Counted from the first letter of the stretch, positions 1-6,196 are shown. The stretch: 8,455 nucleotides of DNA from Chloroflexota bacterium (GCA_025449435.1 JANWJO010000007.1:1-8455); one strand, 5' to 3'. Notes: a model not told the origin generated them from the letters alone. A program made the numbers and translations.

Positions 1-354
1 GTTGCGGCTGGCCGCAGTGATCATGGCGTCGGCCTCACTGAGGTTCGTGGCCATGGGCTTCTCGCACAGGATGACTTTGGGCTTGCGCGCCGCCGCCGCG
101 ATGGTCATTGCGGCGGGCTGGCCGTGCCAAGAACACACGCTGACGACGTCAAGCTGCTCCGAATCCAGCATCTCGCGATAACTGGTATACCGGTGACCCT
201 CTGAGATGTGATGCGCCTCACCAAAGTCGCGCCGTGCATCCGCGTTGGTATCGGCTAGCGCAATCATTTCCAGGTCGGGAACCGCCTCATATCCTCGGGC
301 GTGCGCCCGAGCGATGCTGCCACAGCCAATAATGCCCACTCGATACCGACCCAT
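1..354 (-). CDS. Gfo/Idh/MocA-family NAD(P)-dependent oxidoreductase, N-terminal part (gene cut by window edge)
   Basis: An open frame runs from the ATG at 354-352 off the left edge, giving 118 residues without a stop. The start MGRYRVGIIGCGSIARAHA is a Rossmann dinucleotide-binding fold with the GxGxxA turn at residues 10-15. An acidic residue ends the second strand (ALAD, D35). The family motif EKPMA lies at 98-102, where the Lys normally acts in catalysis or cofactor contact. These features fit Gfo/Idh/MocA dehydrogenases, which usually oxidise or reduce sugars, inositols or related polyols in the cytoplasm. The C-terminal substrate domain is outside the window, so the substrate cannot be named. 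An AAAGGA-type ribosome site lies about ten bases upstream and supports this start. It is transcribed divergently from tatA. Confidence 0.9.
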   Translation of the reverse strand, partial: MGRYRVGIIGCGSIARAHARGYEAVPDLEMIALADTNADARRDFGEAHHISEGHRYTSYREMLDSEQLDVVSVCSWHGQPAAMTIAAAARKPKVILCEKPMATNLSEADAMITAASRN

Positions 355-374
355 GACGTTCGATCCTTTCCCCA

Positions 375-450
375 CCACCTGGTGTGTGCAGGGCATAGCA
401 TAGCAACGGAGCAACGCTCTGCAAGGCAGGGTCAACGCTCACCACCTGGT
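375..450. repeat. Two direct copies of CCACCTGGT flanking the candidate promoter
   Basis: CCACCTGGT occurs at 375-383 and 442-450. Each copy is preceded by CA, so the identity is 11 bases (373-383 and 440-450), with starts 67 bases apart. One copy lies between the presumed transcription start and ribosome site of the oxidoreductase gene, the other just upstream of its -35. The core ACCA-CC-TGGT is a short imperfect dyad. A third copy lies inverted at 6052-6060 in another intergenic region. This placement would suit a regulator binding two sites, but no regulator is encoded here. Confidence 0.35.
397..424 (-). promoter_or_regulatory. Candidate promoter for the Gfo/Idh/MocA gene
   Basis: On the minus strand an extended -10 element reads TGC followed by TATGCT (405-397). 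A weak -35 match TTGCAG lies at 424-419, 16 bases upstream. Transcription would start near 390, giving a leader of about 35 bases. The ten-base string TGCTATGCTA recurs on the plus strand at 6144-6153, upstream of the E1 operon. Prediction from consensus only. Confidence 0.4.
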
Positions 451-493
451 ATCGCTCTTAGAGTGTGCGCGATTCCGGCCTGGCACGGTGGCG

Positions 494-523
494 TTCAAGC
501 AAACGCTGCGCTGCTGGTATGAT
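494..523 (+). promoter_or_regulatory. Candidate tatA promoter with extended -10
   Basis: An extended -10 reads TGG followed by TATGAT, with the hexamer at 518-523. A weak -35 match TTCAAG lies at 494-499, 18 bases upstream. The predicted start near 530 gives a leader of about 40 bases before the tatA start codon. The strong -10 with its TGN extension makes this one of the better promoter calls in the window. Confidence 0.5.
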
Positions 524-569
524 AGACAAAAGCACGCGTGCACCGTCATTGCGAGAGCGAGGTCGACTT

Positions 570-758
570 ATGGTCATGTCCCACCTGCCCGAGCTCATCA
601 TCATCGTGGTGATCGCCCTCCTCATCTTGGGCCCGAGCCGCTTGCCTGGGCTGGGCAAGGGTGTTGGCGAGATGATCCGCGGCTTCCGCCAGGAAACGCA
701 GGTCAGCGCCGAGGACGCCGCGAAAGAGGCGACGAAGGAAGCAACCACCAAGTCGTAA
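570..758 (+). CDS. tatA: Sec-independent (twin-arginine) protein translocase subunit, TatA/E type
   Basis: This 62-residue protein has the TatA/TatE layout. A short N-terminus (HLPEL) is followed by one membrane helix at about residues 8-20, the hinge GPSRLPGLGKGVGE at 21-34, an amphipathic helix, and a charged Ala/Glu/Lys-rich tail. TatA oligomers form the passage for folded, cofactor-loaded proteins that TatBC has recognised by their twin-arginine signal. The GPxxLPxLGK hinge is diagnostic for the TatA/B superfamily. The short tail favours TatA/E over TatB. The start at 570 is preferred because GAGG (559-562) sits seven bases upstream; the ATG at 576 would be less well placed. An upstream in-frame extension to 465 lacks family similarity and crosses the promoter. 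No tatC is nearby, so this is a solitary tatA locus. Confidence 0.9.
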   Translation: MVMSHLPELIIIVVIALLILGPSRLPGLGKGVGEMIRGFRQETQVSAEDAAKEATKEATTKS

Positions 759-802
759 GGCACGTTTCAGCGCCGATCGCTCGCCCGGCTCACCATCGCC
801 GT

Positions 803-829
803 TTGACTACTTGCGCCACCTGATATACT
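803..829 (+). promoter_or_regulatory. Candidate rpmE promoter
   Basis: TTGACT (803-808) is a good -35 match and TATACT (824-829) a good -10, preceded by TG one base upstream (extended -10, TGATATACT from 821). The spacer is only 15 bases, which the TG extension may compensate. Transcription would begin near 836, about 42 bases before the rpmE start codon. Confidence 0.55.
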
Positions 830-877
830 GCTGTTGTAACTGCGTGTGTAGCGTTCCACGCATTGAAAGGTCCTTCG

Positions 878-1096
878 TTGAAGCCAAAGATCCATCCTAA
901 TTACGGGCAAGCCACAGTCACCTGCGCCTGCGGCAACACCTGGCAAACGGGTTCTACCCGTAAAGACATTCGCGTAGAGGTGTGCTCGAACTGCCATCCT
1001 TTCTACACGGGTACGCAGCGCATCGTCGACACTGCTGGGCAGGTCGAGCGATTCCGTAGGCGCTACGGCATCACCGAGCAGGTGGGAGCCAACTAA
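878..1096 (+). CDS. rpmE: Large ribosomal subunit protein bL31, zinc-binding form
   Basis: The 72-residue product is bL31, a small 50S protein that helps bridge the large and small subunits. Sequence markers are [11 protein letters not shown] at the N-terminus, CACGN (Cys16, Cys18), [13 protein letters not shown] (Cys36, Cys39) and the basic C-terminus [10 protein letters not shown]. The four cysteines mark the zinc-containing (C+) form rather than the zinc-free paralogue made in zinc limitation. I choose the TTG at 878 because the protein then begins like other L31 proteins and AAAGG (866-870) lies seven bases upstream. A TTG at 863 would add five residues without a ribosome site. The gene has its own promoter and is followed by a strong stem-loop. 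Confidence 0.96.
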   Translation: MKPKIHPNYGQATVTCACGNTWQTGSTRKDIRVEVCSNCHPFYTGTQRIVDTAGQVERFRRRYGITEQVGAN

Positions 1097-1104
1097 CGCC
1101 GTTA

Positions 1105-1167
1105 CATCCGGCCGGTGCTGGGCATGCCTTGATAGGTTTCCCAACGCCGGCCGGATGATTATTTTTC
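1105..1167 (+). terminator. Rho-independent terminator-like stem-loop after rpmE
   Basis: The arms 1105-1122 and 1140-1157 pair over 18 positions. An 11-bp perfect GC-rich part (CATCCGGCCGG with its complement) is extended by one G-U pair, one C-A mismatch and further pairs. The loop is 17 bases. TTATTTTT (1159-1166) follows at once. This is the textbook layout of an intrinsic terminator. The next gene begins at 1196 in the same direction with no clear promoter between, so partial read-through (attenuation) is possible. Confidence 0.8.
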
Positions 1168-1195
1168 CGTTCGATCCGGAGGGAGTGACGTACAG

Positions 1196-2113
1196 GTGGC
1201 GCGCTTCTATTATGGCGGTCTCGCCGTGATCGAAGGCGTCATGATGCGCGGCCGGCGGTCCGTAGCCGTGGCCGTTCGCGCGCCCAACGGCGAGATTAAC
1301 GTGCACCAGGAAGCGCTGCCTGCAGCGCTGCGTACCGGCATTGTCCAACTGCCGCTGGTGCGCGGCCTGGTTGCGTTGTGGGACATGCTGGCCATTGGCA
1401 CGCGCATGTTGATGTACTCCGCCGAAGTGGCGGCCGGGCAAGACATCAAAGCACAAGAGACGCTCGGCAAAACGGCACTTGGCATCACCACGTTCATTGG
1501 CATGTTCGCTGGGCTCGCGATATTCCTGTTGGTACCGGTGCTGCTGACCAAGCCGGCCGATGCGCTGGGCGCCAACGCCATCCTCAGCAATGTCATCGAG
1601 GGCGTGCTTCGTCTGGCGATGTTCCTGGGCTACATCGTGCTCATCGGCCGCATGGACGAGATAAAGCGGGTATTTGCCTATCACGGTGCCGAGCACAAAA
1701 CCATTCATGCGTTCGAAGCGGGTGCTCCGCTCACGGTTGATGCCGTGCGGCCCTTTCCGCTGCAACACCCACGCTGTGGCACGGGCTTCTTGCTCGTGGT
1801 CGCGGTGTTATGTATCGTCGTGTTTGCCTTCTTGGGCCAACCTCCGTTGCTCATCCGGCTACTGTCGCGCGTGGTGCTCATCCCACTCGTGGCCGCCGTC
1901 GCCTATGAGTTGCTGCGCCTTGGAGCGAACAACTTTGGTCGGGTTTGGGTGCGCTGGCTGCTCAAGCCAGGGCTTGCCCTCCAAAACCTGACGACACGCG
2001 AACCCAATGACGGCCAGCTGGCAGTCGCCATTCAGGCGTTTCAGGCCGTTCGCTCGACCGACCTGCAAGCAGAAGGCGAAACCAGCTTGCAACTTGCGCC
2101 TGCAGCCCAGTAG
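1196..2113 (+). CDS. DUF1385 (YqhQ-like) polytopic membrane protein
   Basis: The 305-residue protein carries all DUF1385 hallmarks: YGGLAVIEGVMMRG near the N-terminus (6-19), RVFAYHGAEHKTIHAFE at 158-174, HPRCGTGF at 191-198, and a C-terminal LQNLTTREPNDGQLAVAI segment at 262-279. Hydrophobic segments lie at about 96-117, 133-151, 196-214 and 217-238, separated by the conserved His/Glu-rich YHGAEHK loop, which could bind metal or act catalytically. The family's function is unknown to me. It recurs beside rpmE, prfA and prmC in several Gram-positive and Chloroflexota genomes, which hints at a translation-linked or simply co-regulated role. The start is GTG at 1196; GGAGGGAG (1178-1185) is a strong but slightly distant ribosome site. 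It follows the rpmE stem-loop. Confidence 0.9.
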   Translation: MARFYYGGLAVIEGVMMRGRRSVAVAVRAPNGEINVHQEALPAALRTGIVQLPLVRGLVALWDMLAIGTRMLMYSAEVAAGQDIKAQETLGKTALGITTFIGMFAGLAIFLLVPVLLTKPADALGANAILSNVIEGVLRLAMFLGYIVLIGRMDEIKRVFAYHGAEHKTIHAFEAGAPLTVDAVRPFPLQHPRCGTGFLLVVAVLCIVVFAFLGQPPLLIRLLSRVVLIPLVAAVAYELLRLGANNFGRVWVRWLLKPGLALQNLTTREPNDGQLAVAIQAFQAVRSTDLQAEGETSLQLAPAAQ

Positions 2114-2229
2114 CGAGCGCTGTCGAGAACCGCAACCGTGCAGGGTAACGAATGCCGTCCCTGTCAAGAGCAAATGATCCATGCATCAACACAAGCCGGG
2201 AGGCCGAGTCCGAGTGAAGGGGACGAGCA

Positions 2230-3336
2230 GTGTTTGACAAGCTAGAACTGATCCAGGATCGCTACATTGACCTGGGGAACTTGCTCGGCCAGCCCGAAGT
2301 GACCGCCGACCCGGCATTGTTGCAGAAATATGGTCAGGAACGCGCCTCGCTCGAACAGTTGGTGTCGGCCTATCAGGTGTATAAGCGAGCCGTCGCCACC
2401 GTGGATGAGTGCGAAGAGATGCTCGCCGCCGGTGGCCTCGAACCTGGCTACGCTGACCTGGTCAAAGAAGAACTGAACGCAAGCAAGGCCGCCGTCGAAG
2501 AGAGCGAAACAGCCCTCAGGCGGCTGCTGTTGCCCAAAGACCCCAACGACGATCGCAATGTCATTGTGGAGATTCGTGCTGGTACTGGCGGTGACGAAGC
2601 TGGCCTATTCGCCGCGGACCTGTTTCGTATGTATGCCCGCTATGCCGAGCGGCACAACTGGAACACTGAACTCATCACCGCCAACGAGAGCGGCATCGGC
2701 TCATTTCGCGAGGTGATTTTCAAGGTCAATGGCCGCGAAGCGTTTAGCCGGCTCAAATTCGAGAGCGGTGTCCACCGCGTCCAGCGTGTGCCGGTCACCG
2801 AGGCGTCCGGACGCATACATACCTCGACTGCGACGGTCGCAGTGTTACCCGAGGCGCGAGAAGTCGATGTGCAAATCAACCCAGAGGACCTGCGCATCGA
2901 TGTGTACCGCTCCACGGGCCACGGCGGCCAGAGCGTCAACACTACTGACTCGGCGGTCCGTATCACCCACCTGCCCACCGGCATGGTGGTCACCTGCCAG
3001 GATGAAAAGTCCCAATTGAAGAACAAAAACAAGGCCATGTCGGTGCTGCGGTCACGGCTGTATGACATCCAAGAGCGGGAGCGCCACGATAAAGAAGACG
3101 CCATGCGGCGGTCCCAGGTGGGCAGTGGCGACCGCAGCGAAAAGATCCGAACCTACAACTTTCCCCAGGACCGCGTGACTGATCACCGCATCAACTTCAC
3201 CATGCACCGCATACCTGAGATCCTCGACGGCAATATCGAGCCACTCATCGAAGCGCTCATCGCGTCCGACCAGGCCGATCGGTTGCGCCGGGTGGAAGAG
3301 GAACCTGCCGCCCTGACCTTGACCGGCGCGCGCTAG
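2230..3336 (+). CDS. prfA: Peptide chain release factor 1 (RF1)
   Basis: The 368-residue protein is a full-length class I release factor that reads UAA and UAG in the ribosomal A site and triggers peptide release. The tripeptide PVT at 188-190 (within [14 protein letters not shown]) is the RF1-type PxT codon reader, unlike the SPF of RF2. GHGGQSVN places the catalytic GGQ at 232-234, whose Gln234 is the PrmC substrate. The acidic segment [13 protein letters not shown] (116-128) and the C-terminal [18 protein letters not shown] (303-320) are also typical. The GTG start at 2230 is set by AAGGGG seven bases upstream. It is followed one base after its stop by prmC, so enzyme and substrate are made together. 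Confidence 0.97.
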   Translation: MFDKLELIQDRYIDLGNLLGQPEVTADPALLQKYGQERASLEQLVSAYQVYKRAVATVDECEEMLAAGGLEPGYADLVKEELNASKAAVEESETALRRLLLPKDPNDDRNVIVEIRAGTGGDEAGLFAADLFRMYARYAERHNWNTELITANESGIGSFREVIFKVNGREAFSRLKFESGVHRVQRVPVTEASGRIHTSTATVAVLPEAREVDVQINPEDLRIDVYRSTGHGGQSVNTTDSAVRITHLPTGMVVTCQDEKSQLKNKNKAMSVLRSRLYDIQERERHDKEDAMRRSQVGSGDRSEKIRTYNFPQDRVTDHRINFTMHRIPEILDGNIEPLIEALIASDQADRLRRVEEEPAALTLTGAR

Positions 3337-3337
3337 T

Positions 3338-4195
3338 GTGCGGACTATACGACAGGCACTACTCGCCGGTGAGCGTAACCTTGCAGAGGCTGGTGTAGAC
3401 AGCGCGGCGCTCGACGCCCGCGTTTTGTTGCGTCACGTGCTGGGTATCGGCGCCGCCACACTATATCTCCGGCTGGAGGAACCGCTGACCGCGGCACAAG
3501 ACGTGTCCTTCGGAGCGCTCCTCGACTCGCGTGCCCTTGGGCAGCCGGTTGCGTACCTCACCGGCCACCGCGAATTCTACGGGCTGGATTTTCGCGTCAC
3601 CCCCGCCACACTCATTCCTCGCCCGGAGACCGAATTGCTCGTGGAGCAGGCCATCCACCTCGTGCCGCCCAGTGCGCTGGGCGTGGATGTCGGGACCGGC
3701 AGCGGTGCTATTGCCGTAGCACTCGCGATGCATCGTCCAGATGTATCGGTGCTGGCAGTCGATGTTTCCCACGAGGCATGTTCGGTTGCCCGGCATAACG
3801 CCGTAGCGCACCGAGTAGAAGGCAGGGTCACAGTGGCTCGTGCCAGCTTGCTCAACGCGGTCAATGGACCAATACAAGCGGTGCTCGCCAACCTGCCCTA
3901 TGTGCCAACGGGCGATTTGGCACACCTTTCCGCCGAGGTGCGCTCCGAACCCGTCCTGGCGCTCGACGGCGGCATGGACGGCCTTGACCTCTATCGCCAC
4001 CTATGGCGCGAGATTAACGACATGGCCATGAAACCAGTGTGCATCCTGTGCGAGATTGACCCTCGACAACTCGCTCCCATGCGCGAACTTGCCAGCCACG
4101 CTGCTCCCAATCACCAAGTCGATGTAATTGAAGACCTGGCCGGAACGCCACGCATCATGGTCGTGCACCTGAAGGGGAACGCTTGCCGCGGCTAG
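3338..4195 (+). CDS. prmC: Release factor glutamine N5-methyltransferase
   Basis: The 285-residue protein is PrmC (HemK), which transfers a methyl group from SAM to the Gln of the GGQ loop of release factors. An N-terminal helical domain (about 1-80) with QPVAYLTGHREFYGL at 69-83 precedes the class I methyltransferase domain. That domain shows IPRPETE (93-99), the SAM-binding loop DVGTGSGAIAVALA (117-130), the acidic strand end AVDVS (140-144), the substrate motif NLPY (185-188) and EPVLALDGG (204-212). The substrate motif is usually NPPY, so Pro to Leu at 186 is a visible variation. The GTG start lies one base after the prfA TAG and lacks a clear ribosome site, implying translational coupling. 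Its stop overlaps that of fni on the other strand. Confidence 0.95.
   Translation: MRTIRQALLAGERNLAEAGVDSAALDARVLLRHVLGIGAATLYLRLEEPLTAAQDVSFGALLDSRALGQPVAYLTGHREFYGLDFRVTPATLIPRPETELLVEQAIHLVPPSALGVDVGTGSGAIAVALAMHRPDVSVLAVDVSHEACSVARHNAVAHRVEGRVTVARASLLNAVNGPIQAVLANLPYVPTGDLAHLSAEVRSEPVLALDGGMDGLDLYRHLWREINDMAMKPVCILCEIDPRQLAPMRELASHAAPNHQVDVIEDLAGTPRIMVVHLKGNACRG
4192..4195. other. CTAG: shared convergent stop codons of prmC and fni
   Basis: The palindrome CTAG contains the prmC stop TAG (4193-4195, plus strand) and the fni stop TAG (4194-4192, minus strand). The two coding regions therefore overlap by four bases tail to tail. No bidirectional terminator lies between them; any 3' end must fall inside the opposing gene. 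Confidence 0.95.
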
Positions 4196-5235
4196 ACATA
4201 GGTGATGACTACCGACCGCAAACTGGCAATATCGGCACAACCGGTGCAAAACATCGCCACCCGGAGCTCATAGACAAACTGGTTGATGCGCTCGATCACC
4301 GCGGCTGTCGAGTGTGTGGCCGCTTGTAAGAACGGGTGGGCGGCGGCTACGAGGTCAGCGCCCAGCGCAATGGCTTTCGCGCCGTCCACACCGGTTCGAA
4401 CGCCACCGCTGCCGATCACTACAGTTTGGGGACACGCCGCGCGCACTTGTGCAATGGCTTCCGGAGTGGGGATCCCCCAGTGGGCAAAGGCTTCCGACGT
4501 CTCGCGCAGGCGTCGATCGTGGGCGCGCAGGCCCTCAATGATGGCCCACGATGTCCCACCGGCGCCCTGCACGTCGAGTGCTGCCACGCCCGCACCAACC
4601 AGCCGGCGAGCCACACCGCCGGACAGCCCCCAGCCGACCTCTTTCACCACCACCGGTTTGCCGAGCTGCTGAGCAATCAACGCGATGCGCTCACACAGCC
4701 CTGTGAACGTCACGTCGCCGCGGTCTTGCAGCGCTTCCTGTAGTGGGTTGAGATGCAGCGCGAGCGCGTCGGCGTCGATCATCCGCACGGCTTCCTCGCA
4801 CTGTGCCAACCCGTAGCCCTTGCGCAGTTGTACGGCGCCGAGGTTGGCCAGCAGCACGACGTCGGGAGCGACATCGCGCACTTGAAATGTGGTCCGCAAG
4901 TCGGGATGCTCGATGGCCGCCCGCTGACTGCCGACGCCGAACGCGGCGCCGGTGGCTTGCGCGGCTGCCGCCAGGTTGCGATTAATAGCCATGGCTTCGG
5001 GGGTACCGCCGGTCATCCCAGATATGAGCAAAGGTACCTTCATGGGCTTATCGAATAACGTGGTGGTGAGGTTGACGGCATCGAGGTCAAGCTCAGGCAG
5101 TGCGTTGTGTTCCAGTCGGTACCGCTGGAACCCGGCGAGTGACGTCTCTTGGACTGGCGACTCCAATGCCAGGGTGAGGTGTTGGGCCTTCCGCTCAGGT
5201 GTCGACTCCGGCACTAACGTCTTCACCACATTCAT
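4192..5235 (-). CDS. fni: Type 2 isopentenyl-diphosphate delta-isomerase (IDI-2, FMN-dependent)
   Basis: The 347-residue product interconverts isopentenyl and dimethylallyl diphosphate, supplying both isoprenoid building blocks; it is a cytoplasmic flavoenzyme needing FMN, NADPH and Mg2+. Diagnostic segments are ERKAQHL (14-20, the Arg-Lys-His group that grips diphosphate), LLISGMTGGT (69-78, FMN), FGVGSQRAAIEHP (99-111), LANLGAVQL (129-137), HLNPLQEALQDRGD (161-174, with the catalytic Gln/Glu pair), VVKEVGWGLS (196-205), DVQGAGGTSW (221-230) and IGSGGVRTGVDGAKAIALGAD (274-294). The length is normal. The ATG at 5235 forms ATGA with the stop of the upstream membrane-protein gene and has no strong ribosome site, so translation is probably coupled. 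An in-frame upstream extension lies inside the preceding gene and is not real. Confidence 0.95.
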   Translation of the reverse strand: MNVVKTLVPESTPERKAQHLTLALESPVQETSLAGFQRYRLEHNALPELDLDAVNLTTTLFDKPMKVPLLISGMTGGTPEAMAINRNLAAAAQATGAAFGVGSQRAAIEHPDLRTTFQVRDVAPDVVLLANLGAVQLRKGYGLAQCEEAVRMIDADALALHLNPLQEALQDRGDVTFTGLCERIALIAQQLGKPVVVKEVGWGLSGGVARRLVGAGVAALDVQGAGGTSWAIIEGLRAHDRRLRETSEAFAHWGIPTPEAIAQVRAACPQTVVIGSGGVRTGVDGAKAIALGADLVAAAHPFLQAATHSTAAVIERINQFVYELRVAMFCTGCADIASLRSVVITYV

Positions 5236-5966
5236 TGTCCAACAGGTGGGGCAGCGATAAAAGGCCGGACGGCCTGCGGGTTTGGAGCGGGACTCGCTCG
5301 ACGGCTTGCCAGTAGGAACCCGCCAAACAGTACGCACCAACCGGCCAGCATCGTAAGCCAGAACGCGCCGCCACCGCCAACGCGTGCGATCGTGCCTGCC
5401 AGTGCAATCACTAGTGCCCCGGTTGCGATCACGGCATTCGCAGCCGTGCGGGCAAGAGGAGCGTGGCGCCTGGACGTTTGCCACGCCGAAACGATGGCAA
5501 CGCCCACCAGGCAAACCGTCCCGAAGGTATTCAATGCGATCAGCAAGGGTAGCCAGGGGCCGGGCAGCAGCACATCGGTGCCGGCGCCGGTGGTGTGCGC
5601 AAGCGCGGCCGCATTATACGGTGCAACAAACAGTTGCCAAGCCGTGATGATACTGAAGTCCACAAGGAGTAACAGGAGTGGGCCTAATGGACGCCGCACT
5701 GAGAGATAGAGGCTGCCAAGGCCCAGGAACGCGACATTGAGCGCGGCGCCAAACAGATAGTACGTGCGGAAGAAAAAGATCTGCCGGCCATCAAACACAA
5801 AGAACGCATAGCACCACGATGCGACGCTCGCCATGACCAGCGCAACGGCCCATGAAGCAAGTGCCGGACGTCGCTTCGTAGCCCAATCTCGCGCGACGAT
5901 GATGGCAAAAACGGCGGTGACCAGCGCAACACAGAGGGCTAAGGTTCCTTCAGACGCGTCGAACAT
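5232..5966 (-). CDS. Seven-transmembrane-helix protein of unknown function
   Basis: The 244-residue protein is almost wholly hydrophobic. I count seven likely helices at about 7-25, 36-57, 65-88, 95-116, 137-162, 172-195 and 200-221. Positive clusters (RDWATKRR, VRRP, SRRH, SRR) follow helices 1, 3, 5 and 7, predicting the N-terminus outside and a Pro/Ala-rich C-terminus inside. Helix 3 (FRTYYLFGAALNVAFLGLG) resembles unnamed membrane proteins I associate with Actinobacteria and Chloroflexota, but I cannot name the family. No lysine lies in helix 7, so it is not a retinal-binding rhodopsin, and no enzyme motif is visible. The ATG start has AGGA seven bases upstream. Its stop overlaps the fni start, which suggests a link with isoprenoid supply or only shared expression. 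Confidence 0.8.
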   Translation of the reverse strand: MFDASEGTLALCVALVTAVFAIIVARDWATKRRPALASWAVALVMASVASWCYAFFVFDGRQIFFFRTYYLFGAALNVAFLGLGSLYLSVRRPLGPLLLLLVDFSIITAWQLFVAPYNAAALAHTTGAGTDVLLPGPWLPLLIALNTFGTVCLVGVAIVSAWQTSRRHAPLARTAANAVIATGALVIALAGTIARVGGGGAFWLTMLAGWCVLFGGFLLASRRASPAPNPQAVRPFIAAPPVGQ

Positions 5967-5986
5967 CGTGAATTCCTATTGAGCCC

Positions 5987-6006
5987 TACTGACAATCCGG
6001 TCAGTA
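5987..6006. promoter_or_regulatory. 20-bp palindrome, candidate repressor operator
   Basis: TACTGAC (5987-5993) and GTCAGTA (6000-6006) form a perfect 7-bp inverted repeat around the six-base centre AATCCG. The size and spacing fit a dimeric helix-turn-helix repressor, for example of the TetR class. It lies between a candidate minus-strand -10 (TACAAT, 6017-6012) and the ribosome site of the 7-TM gene, so it would cover the transcription start. No repressor gene is present in the window. The function is inferred. Confidence 0.5.
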
Positions 6007-6011
6007 CGCGC

Positions 6012-6032
6012 ATTGTACCTTGCCATCTTATA
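6012..6032 (-). promoter_or_regulatory. Candidate -10 elements for the 7-TM/fni operon
   Basis: Two minus-strand hexamers resemble -10 boxes: TACAAT (6017-6012) and TATAAG (6032-6027). Neither has a convincing -35 at 16-18 bases. TACAAT would place the start near 6004, inside the palindrome described at 5987-6006. The call is weak and rests mainly on position. Confidence 0.3.
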
Positions 6033-6051
6033 TTCAGGCTCTCAGTGCCTC

Positions 6052-6060
6052 ACCAGGTGG
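6052..6060 (-). repeat. Third copy of the CCACCTGGT element (inverted)
   Basis: ACCAGGTGG here is the reverse complement of the element found twice at 375-450. With one more base (CACCAGGTGG, 6051-6060) it matches the copy at 375-384 over ten bases. It lies midway between the divergent 7-TM/fni and E1 operons. Confidence 0.3.
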
Positions 6061-6138
6061 CCCCCGGCGCAGGCCCGACCCGGGTGACCACTGCTCGGAC
6101 AGGCATAGGAGCGCAAGCTTGGATGCAATGCCCCTCCC

Positions 6139-6144
6139 TATAAT
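6139..6144 (+). promoter_or_regulatory. Candidate -10 box (TATAAT) for the E1 operon
   Basis: A perfect TATAAT lies at 6139-6144. The best upstream -35 match, TTGGAT at 6119-6124, is only 14 bases away, so an activator may be needed or the -35 is degenerate. An overlapping extended -10 alternative, TGC then TATGCT (6144-6152), is shared with the oxidoreductase promoter. A start near 6151 would give a leader of about 46 bases before the ATG at 6197. Confidence 0.5.
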
Positions 6145-6196
6145 GCTATGCTAACGGGAAGTGAGCAACGCCGGCTCAGCAGTGCGGAGATCTGGG

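Noticed and set aside
301..522. Plus-strand frame of 73 codons across the first intergenic region
   Set aside because: It starts inside the oxidoreductase gene on the other strand, runs through both candidate promoters, and has no ribosome site or recognisable product.
767..1768. Long minus-strand open frame of 333 codons
   Set aside because: It runs antisense through rpmE and most of the DUF1385 gene, both certain by motif. Its product is rich in His/Arg/Gln without any domain, typical of a GC-rich shadow frame.
2141..2163. CAGGG/CCCTG inverted repeat between DUF1385 and prfA as a terminator
   Set aside because: The stem is only five pairs with a 13-base loop and no T-tract; it is more likely chance.
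4336..4743. Plus-strand frame of 135 codons opposite fni
   Set aside because: It is fully antisense to conserved IDI-2 motifs and has shadow-like composition.
5236..5514. In-frame N-terminal extension of fni
   Set aside because: It lies wholly inside the 7-TM gene in another frame, has no similarity to IDI-2, and the ATG at 5235 gives a normal-length enzyme with an ATGA overlap.
5232..5966. The seven-helix protein as a microbial rhodopsin, tempting because of the isoprenoid context
   Set aside because: Helix 7 has no lysine for the retinal Schiff base and the helix sequences do not carry rhodopsin motifs.
6078..6085. ACCCGGGT palindrome as an operator
   Set aside because: Eight-base GC-rich palindromes are common at this base composition and nothing else marks the site.
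6161..6196. GTG at 6161 as the pdhA start, adding 12 residues
   Set aside because: It lies about ten bases after the predicted transcription start with no well-spaced ribosome site, while the ATG at 6197 has GGAGA at the right distance.
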